A DNA stretch of 64,000 nt from an uncultured Flavobacteriaceae bacterium (GTDB lineage Bacteria > Bacteroidota > Bacteroidia > Flavobacteriales > Flavobacteriaceae): the NCBI GenBank assembly GCA_937923515.1, contig CALDUF010000029.1, positions 1 through 64,000 on the forward strand, in the 5' to 3' direction. Made by a program: the position numbers and the translations under genes. The notes under the pieces are model-generated. The model was not told the origin of the DNA. It made no database searches and was given only the letters and a program-made list of their open reading frames with translations. Within the stretch, counting starts at the first letter, position 1. Each line of letters starts with the position of its first letter. Positions 58,827-64,000 of this stretch are shown here, in pieces.

Positions 58827-60186
58827 GCGCAAAATAGCCTCGTAAAACAGATCTATCGTTTAGTATAATTTCGTACCAATAGCTATCGGTTGGTAAAAAC
58901 CTTCCGTTAAAAGTCCCATCCCAACTTTGTTGTGTTGAGGATAAAAATTTTAGTAGTTTTCCGTGTCTGTTATATATGCTTATAGTGTTTATTAGATTGT
59001 TGGTGTCCACTATTTTCCAAACGTCGTTTGTACCATCATTATTTGGCGTAAAATACTTAGGTATAAAATAAGGTGTTTCTGAAATAACAACGTTAAAACT
59101 ACTCTCGTTACTAAAACAAGCCGTTTCATTATAAATGTAAATGGTTTGCGTTGTGGTTATAAGTGCTCCCGGTGATAAACGGGTACCATTACCTTGAGAA
59201 GCTGTAAAATAATCACCTTGAGTTATAGGCGGTAGGGTATAGGATGTGCCTATAAAATTTTCTAAAATATCTACAGGAACATTAGCATTACAAGCGTTTA
59301 TAGATGTTACATAATTATTAAAATTTGCAGGTTGCCAAAAGCTTTTATCGTCGTTAATAGCATCTACAACTACACAATTTAGATTGGAATTTCCACTAAA
59401 ATTCATCGTAGTAATATTGGCGTTATTACCATTATTTACATTGAGGTAGCATAATTGGTTATTACTGCAGTTAAGTTCAATTAATTGTGGTTGAAGTGAG
59501 GTGTCTAATTGAGTTAAATTGTTGTTTACGCAATTTAAAACGTTAATGTTTGGATTGTTTGTGAGGTTTAAATTTGAAATACCATTACCGTCACAAATTA
59601 ATTGGGTTAACGCTGTGTTGTTAAGTACATTTAAATTACTAATTGTATTGTTACTGCAAATTAATGTGCTTAGTGTTGGGTTTGCTGTTGTATTTAATGT
59701 TGAAAGTTGATTGTTTGCGCAGGTTAAAACATTAAGCGCTGTATTGTTGGAAATAGTTAAAGCCGTTATATTATTACTGTCGCAACGTAAGGATATTAAA
59801 TTTAAATTTTGACTTACATCTACACTTGATAAGTTATTATTAAAACACCACAGTATTTGTAAGTTGATATTATTACTTACATCAATAGTTTGTAGTTGGT
59901 TGTCTTGAATAAATAGCTGTGTTAAGGCACTAAAATCCTGAATTCCTGTAAGATTTTGAATGTTCCTATTGTCTAGCGTTAGGCTTGTTACACCAGATAT
60001 ATTTGCAGTGGGAACAACATCGTTTAAAGGTAACGTATCTAAACCAAGATCTATTAAAGCTTGTTCAAAATTATCATCAGGTACAAATGTGTTTTGCGAA
60101 AATACTATGGCGTTTACTGCTAATAATAGAAAACACAGTGTAGTACATTTAGAAAAAATTGCCATTTTATTTGTTGCTATCTCCAA
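58816..60186 (-). CDS. Cys-rich leucine-rich-repeat protein with T9SS type B (gliding-motility-associated) C-terminal domain
   Basis: ~21-aa LRRs such as LICSNNTISNLNVLNNTALTQL; C-terminus IPKYFTPNNDGTNDVWKI...DSYWYEIILNDRSVLRGYFALKR. Confidence 0.88.
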   Translation of the reverse strand: MEIATNKMAIFSKCTTLCFLLLAVNAIVFSQNTFVPDDNFEQALIDLGLDTLPLNDVVPTANISGVTSLTLDNRNIQNLTGIQDFSALTQLFIQDNQLQTIDVSNNINLQILWCFNNNLSSVDVSQNLNLISLRCDSNNITALTISNNTALNVLTCANNQLSTLNTTANPTLSTLICSNNTISNLNVLNNTALTQLICDGNGISNLNLTNNPNINVLNCVNNNLTQLDTSLQPQLIELNCSNNQLCYLNVNNGNNANITTMNFSGNSNLNCVVVDAINDDKSFWQPANFNNYVTSINACNANVPVDILENFIGTSYTLPPITQGDYFTASQGNGTRLSPGALITTTQTIYIYNETACFSNESSFNVVISETPYFIPKYFTPNNDGTNDVWKIVDTNNLINTISIYNRHGKLLKFLSSTQQSWDGTFNGRFLPTDSYWYEIILNDRSVLRGYFALKR

Positions 60187-61030
60187 CGTAAGTAATTACA
60201 ATTTCTACACGTCTATCAAGTTCTGGAGCGCCACCTAAAGGAAATCTTCTACGCATACCAACAAAGCGCATTCGCCTTTTATCTACGCCTTTTTTTGCAA
60301 AATAGTCGTACACGTATTGTGCTCGTGCAACTGATAAATTACGTTTTTTAGTACGTTTATCTACGGCATCTCGTGTGTATTTAGTGCAACACACATGGCC
60401 CTGAATGGTAAAGTATATGTCTTCTCTTTCTACAAGAGCTTTTGCAATATCTTCTAGTGTTTTTTTTGATTTTGAAACTACTGTACTGTAGCCAGTTTTA
60501 AACAAAATATTTTTGAAGATGATTTTATCGCCAACATTTAAATCGCCCTTTATTTGTTCAGATGTTGAAAGGGTTTTTTCTATCTCTTCTTTTTTTGGTG
60601 CAACCGTTACTTCTGGCATTGCTGTTTTTTCTGTAACAATAATTTCTACCTTACGGTTTAAACCCCGTATTTTTAAAATGTCTTTTTCGCTTATTATTTT
60701 TAGTAAAACCTCACCTTTACCATCTACGTTTCTAATAAGTGTTTCACTTATGTCGTTATTGGCAAAAATGTGTTTAATGGCGTCTGCACGTTGTTGCGAT
60801 AGTATTAAGTTATAGGAGTCTGCACCAACATCATCACAAAAACCATAAATTACGATAGATTCTATATCAACATTTTGAAGTTTAGAAATAAAGAGTAATA
60901 ACCGGTTTTCTTCGGTTTTTGGCACTACAAATTCATCGGTATTAAAATACACGTCGTGTGTGTGTTGTGTTTGAGAAAACACAGCAGACGCTTGAAGGCA
61001 TAACAATATGATTACTAGTAGTCTATACAT
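60167..61030 (-). CDS. OmpA family protein
   Basis: GFCDDVGADSYNLILSQQRADAIKHIF and C-terminal IQGHVCCTKYTRDAVDKRTKKRNLSVARAQYVYDYFAKKGVDKRRMRFVGMG-like motif. Confidence 0.85.
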   Translation of the reverse strand: MYRLLVIILLCLQASAVFSQTQHTHDVYFNTDEFVVPKTEENRLLLFISKLQNVDIESIVIYGFCDDVGADSYNLILSQQRADAIKHIFANNDISETLIRNVDGKGEVLLKIISEKDILKIRGLNRKVEIIVTEKTAMPEVTVAPKKEEIEKTLSTSEQIKGDLNVGDKIIFKNILFKTGYSTVVSKSKKTLEDIAKALVEREDIYFTIQGHVCCTKYTRDAVDKRTKKRNLSVARAQYVYDYFAKKGVDKRRMRFVGMRRRFPLGGAPELDRRVEIVITYVGDSNK

Positions 61031-61075
61031 GCTTGGGGAAGCGATTATAAGTTAAAGATAGTATTTTTTAGAAAA

Positions 61076-62710
61076 TTACCTTAAATAATCCATGTATGTA
61101 GCAGTATCACCGAGGATTTGCGTACTTTTTTGTATATGAGGATCATTTAATTTATAATATTCATATAAACCTTCACGATACGCATAGCGTTTTACGATAT
61201 CTTCTGTTAATAATTTTAAGATGAACGCCTTATGCTCGTCAATGGCTTTGTCTTTTGATGTATTTAAGCTAGATAATAACGTATTATAATCGGTTGTAAT
61301 TGCACTATTTAAATTTTCCTTAACCGAGGCTTCGTAGGCTTTATTTAGCATCTTTTCTGTATTTGTTGTAAAGGAAAAGTTGTTTTGTTTTAGATAGCTT
61401 TTAAAGCTTTTAAAATCGGCATCCGTTAATTTAAAGTTCTCTATGTTTAAAGACGGGTTTTTGTAATAGTATGCAGTAGCAAAATCAAAAATTAAATCGC
61501 TACTTACTATCGCCTTAGTAATTGTTGTGTTTTTTATTTTATTTATGGTAACGTCAGGAAAAATGCCCCCACCATCAAATACTTTACGTCCGTTTTTGGT
61601 TTTAAACTCATTATAATTTTCTTGTTTTACACGCACTGCTTCGCCGTTTTCGTTTCTATTCCAATAATCTAACGATTGGATACATCTCCCAGAAGGGGTG
61701 TAATACCTTGAGATGGTAATTTTTACTTGCGTACCGTAAGTTAATCGTTTTGGACGTTGTACTAAGCCTTTACCAAAACTACGCGCACCTACAACAACGG
61801 CTCTATCTAAATCTTGTAGTGTTCCAGATACAATTTCGCTAGCGGAAGCACTAGAACCATCTATTAAAACCACTAAAGGAATTTTAGTATCTAAAGCCTC
61901 TCTACTTGTAAAATATTGCTTGTTATATTTTTTTACCTTTGATTTTGTGGTAACTACCAATTGCCCTTTAGGAACAAATAAGTTTACCACGTTAACCGCT
62001 TCATTTAGTAAACCACCGGGGTTTCCTCGTAAATCTAAAATAATACGATTAGCCCCTTGCGCTTTTAAATCTCTAATAGCATAACTGGTCTCAGCAGATG
62101 CTTTACGGTTAAACTTGCTTAATACTACATACCCTGTTTTATCATTAACCATAGAGTAGTGCGGCACTGCTTTTATTTCAACTTCGGCACGTTCAATGGT
62201 GGCGGTTTTTGTTTCGTTATTTCTTTTAAATGTTACTTTAACCGTGCTTCCAGAAGCGCCTTTAAGTAAATTACCAGAATCATCTTTATAATCAGATACC
62301 AAAACATCGCCTACTTTAATAATTTCATCACCAGCTTTTAAGCCTGCTTTATCTGCAGGATAATCTTTATAAGGCTCTACAATTACTAATTTATCTTTTA
62401 AAGTTTTAACACGTGCACCTATACCTGTATAATCGCCAGTATTGTTAATTCTAGCTGCTTCTACATCCTGTTCGTTCATAAACCGTGTGTAAGGGTCTAA
62501 ATCGTCTAGCATACTTTTAATGGCAGTATCCATTAAATCTGCAGGATTGGTTTCATCAACATAATTCATATTGATTTCCTTATACAGCGTAGTGAAAATT
62601 TCAATTTGTTTCGCTATTTCAAAAAAATCGTTTTTAAATGCTGTTGTGCTTAAAAACACAGCAAACAATAGTATCAGGATAATTATTTTCTTTTTTAGCA
62701 CTGTCTTCAT
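61076..62710 (-). CDS. S41 family C-terminal processing peptidase
   Basis: PDZ segment followed by ILDLRGNPGGLLNEAVNVVNLF, IDGSSASASEIVSGTLQDLDRAVVVGARSFGKGLVQ. Confidence 0.95.
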   Translation of the reverse strand: MKTVLKKKIIILILLFAVFLSTTAFKNDFFEIAKQIEIFTTLYKEINMNYVDETNPADLMDTAIKSMLDDLDPYTRFMNEQDVEAARINNTGDYTGIGARVKTLKDKLVIVEPYKDYPADKAGLKAGDEIIKVGDVLVSDYKDDSGNLLKGASGSTVKVTFKRNNETKTATIERAEVEIKAVPHYSMVNDKTGYVVLSKFNRKASAETSYAIRDLKAQGANRIILDLRGNPGGLLNEAVNVVNLFVPKGQLVVTTKSKVKKYNKQYFTSREALDTKIPLVVLIDGSSASASEIVSGTLQDLDRAVVVGARSFGKGLVQRPKRLTYGTQVKITISRYYTPSGRCIQSLDYWNRNENGEAVRVKQENYNEFKTKNGRKVFDGGGIFPDVTINKIKNTTITKAIVSSDLIFDFATAYYYKNPSLNIENFKLTDADFKSFKSYLKQNNFSFTTNTEKMLNKAYEASVKENLNSAITTDYNTLLSSLNTSKDKAIDEHKAFILKLLTEDIVKRYAYREGLYEYYKLNDPHIQKSTQILGDTATYMDYLR

Positions 62711-62716
62711 AATTAT

Positions 62717-63094
62717 TTAGTCTTTATTAACCTTGTTTAAAAACTTTTCAAATAAACGTTTCGTGGTGGCGTCTATTTGCTTAAATGTAGGTTTTTCTTT
62801 TCCAATGTACAAAATCATAAACGCGTGTGGTATTGTTAAATTGTTAAAATAAGTAGCTTTATTTAGCCGGTAAGCTTCTCTTAGCAGGCGCTTTATATAA
62901 TTTCTATCTACAGCAGTTTTAAAATGCCGTTTACTTACTGAAACTCCAGTTTTTAATATTACTTCATCATCAAAAGTGGTGCCTAAGTAAACTAGCCGAA
63001 GTGGAAAGGCAGAAACCGATTGCCCTTCAGTAAACAACTGGTCTATTAGTTTTTTGCTTTTAAGCTTTTCTTTTTGTGGGTAGGTGTGTTTCAA
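62717..63094 (-). CDS. rnpA: Ribonuclease P protein component
   Basis: 125 aa; KSKKLIDQLFTEGQSVSAFPLRLVY and VSVSKRHFKTAVDRNYIKRLLREAYR. Confidence 0.93.
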   Translation of the reverse strand: MKHTYPQKEKLKSKKLIDQLFTEGQSVSAFPLRLVYLGTTFDDEVILKTGVSVSKRHFKTAVDRNYIKRLLREAYRLNKATYFNNLTIPHAFMILYIGKEKPTFKQIDATTKRLFEKFLNKVNKD

Positions 63095-63178
63095 GTATAG
63101 CTAATTGTGAGGATAAAGGTAGTGAAATGTTACAATTATTATTTAGCTAGAACACCTTTAGCACGATATACAACTATT

Positions 63179-63213
63179 AAAAAAACCCCTGCTTATTTTA
63201 ATAAGCAAGGGTT
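63179..63213 (-). terminator. Rho-independent terminator for the GH31 gene
   Basis: AACCCCTGCTTATT / AATAAGCAAGGGTT hairpin with T-run on the minus strand. Confidence 0.75.
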
Positions 63214-63236
63214 GTGGTATTATAATTTAAAGTTTT

Positions 63237-64000
63237 CTATCCTACAATATGTAGTTCGGTAAATTCTTTTTTCAAGATTAGTGTGTTGTCACCATCAAAA
63301 TTTAAATCTTTTGAAGGAATAACTTCATTATCAATTTGCACCTCTTTAATGCTAAAAGGTAGCCCGTGTAAGTTTAACTTAAATGTTTTATAAGTGGTCA
63401 TAAACTTACCTGTTTTGTGCTGTTGTATAATAAGCTCGTTTGGCTTACCAAGCAATCTAAAGTTACGTAAACTGTAGCGTCCTTTAATATAATCGTAGCC
63501 ATCAGTAGCATCTTCATACACCATAGACTCTTCTTTACCTTCAGTATAATACACATCAAGCGTTAACTCATCAATAGTTTTTTCGCCCACGTATTGTTGA
63601 ATAGGGTATTTAGGTATCATTGCGCCCTCTTTTACAAAAATTGGCATACTATCTAAATCTGCATCAACCCAAACTTCTTGACCACCTTCTACAACCTCGT
63701 CTGTCCAGAAGTTATACCATTTGCCTCTAGGAATATACATGCGTCTTCCTTTTTGGTTTGGCCCATTTACAGGACATACTAATATTTTTTCACCAAAAAT
63801 AAACTCATCGTTTCTGTAATGCGTTTGTGGATCTTGTTGATCGTAAAGCACTAACGATTTTAAGATAGGAATACCCTCTTCAGCATATCTCCAAAACGCC
63901 GTATACAAATAAGGTAATAGTTGGTATCTTATTTCGATAAACTTACGTACTACATTTGTAATGGTATCATCAAAAGCCCAAGGTTCTTGATCACCATGAT
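63237..64000 (-). CDS. GH31 family alpha-glucosidase-like protein, partial (N-terminus beyond window)
   Basis: Reading through the listed start gives ...RKFIEIRYQLLPYLYTAFWRYAEEGIPILKSLVLYDQQDPQTHYRNDEFIFGEKILVCPV, typical of GH31; the frame stays open to the window edge. Confidence 0.88.
   Translation of the reverse strand, partial: HGDQEPWAFDDTITNVVRKFIEIRYQLLPYLYTAFWRYAEEGIPILKSLVLYDQQDPQTHYRNDEFIFGEKILVCPVNGPNQKGRRMYIPRGKWYNFWTDEVVEGGQEVWVDADLDSMPIFVKEGAMIPKYPIQQYVGEKTIDELTLDVYYTEGKEESMVYEDATDGYDYIKGRYSLRNFRLLGKPNELIIQQHKTGKFMTTYKTFKLNLHGLPFSIKEVQIDNEVIPSKDLNFDGDNTLILKKEFTELHIVG

Overview
This is a marine-type Flavobacteriaceae (Bacteroidota) chromosomal segment. Both flanks are housekeeping: mnmG (partial), ybeY, gltX, glnS, folB and tRNA-Cys(GCA) on the left; rnr, rpiB, a CDF transporter, OmpA, an S41 peptidase, rnpA and GH31 (partial) on the right. 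The core (about 18.3-49.7 kb) is a large polysaccharide utilization locus (PUL) whose enzymes point to laminarin or a mixed beta-1,3/1,6-glucan: a sensor-regulator, SusC/SusD, a three-module lipoprotein, a TIM-barrel glycosidase fused to a putative outer-membrane beta-barrel, a binding lipoprotein, GH16, a GH149/GH94-like phosphorylase candidate, four GH17-like domains or proteins (one fused to an MFS/GPH sugar transporter), and GH30. It also contains a VCBS/ASPIC lipoprotein and a T9SS-sorted binding protein. The PUL has no GH3. With signal-less GH17 proteins and a cytosolic phosphorylase candidate, it looks like a route that imports oligosaccharides and degrades them phosphorolytically. Non-coding observations: a perfect parS-like palindrome next to mnmG; a 600-bp AT-rich divergent intergenic region with a DnaA box and repeats (candidate oriC); paired 11-bp tandem repeats plus an identical 17-mer upstream of both susC and the T9SS binding protein (candidate PUL operator and promoter); and a structured intergenic repeat-like element near 58.3 kb. 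All product calls are from reading the sequence; no database search was run.
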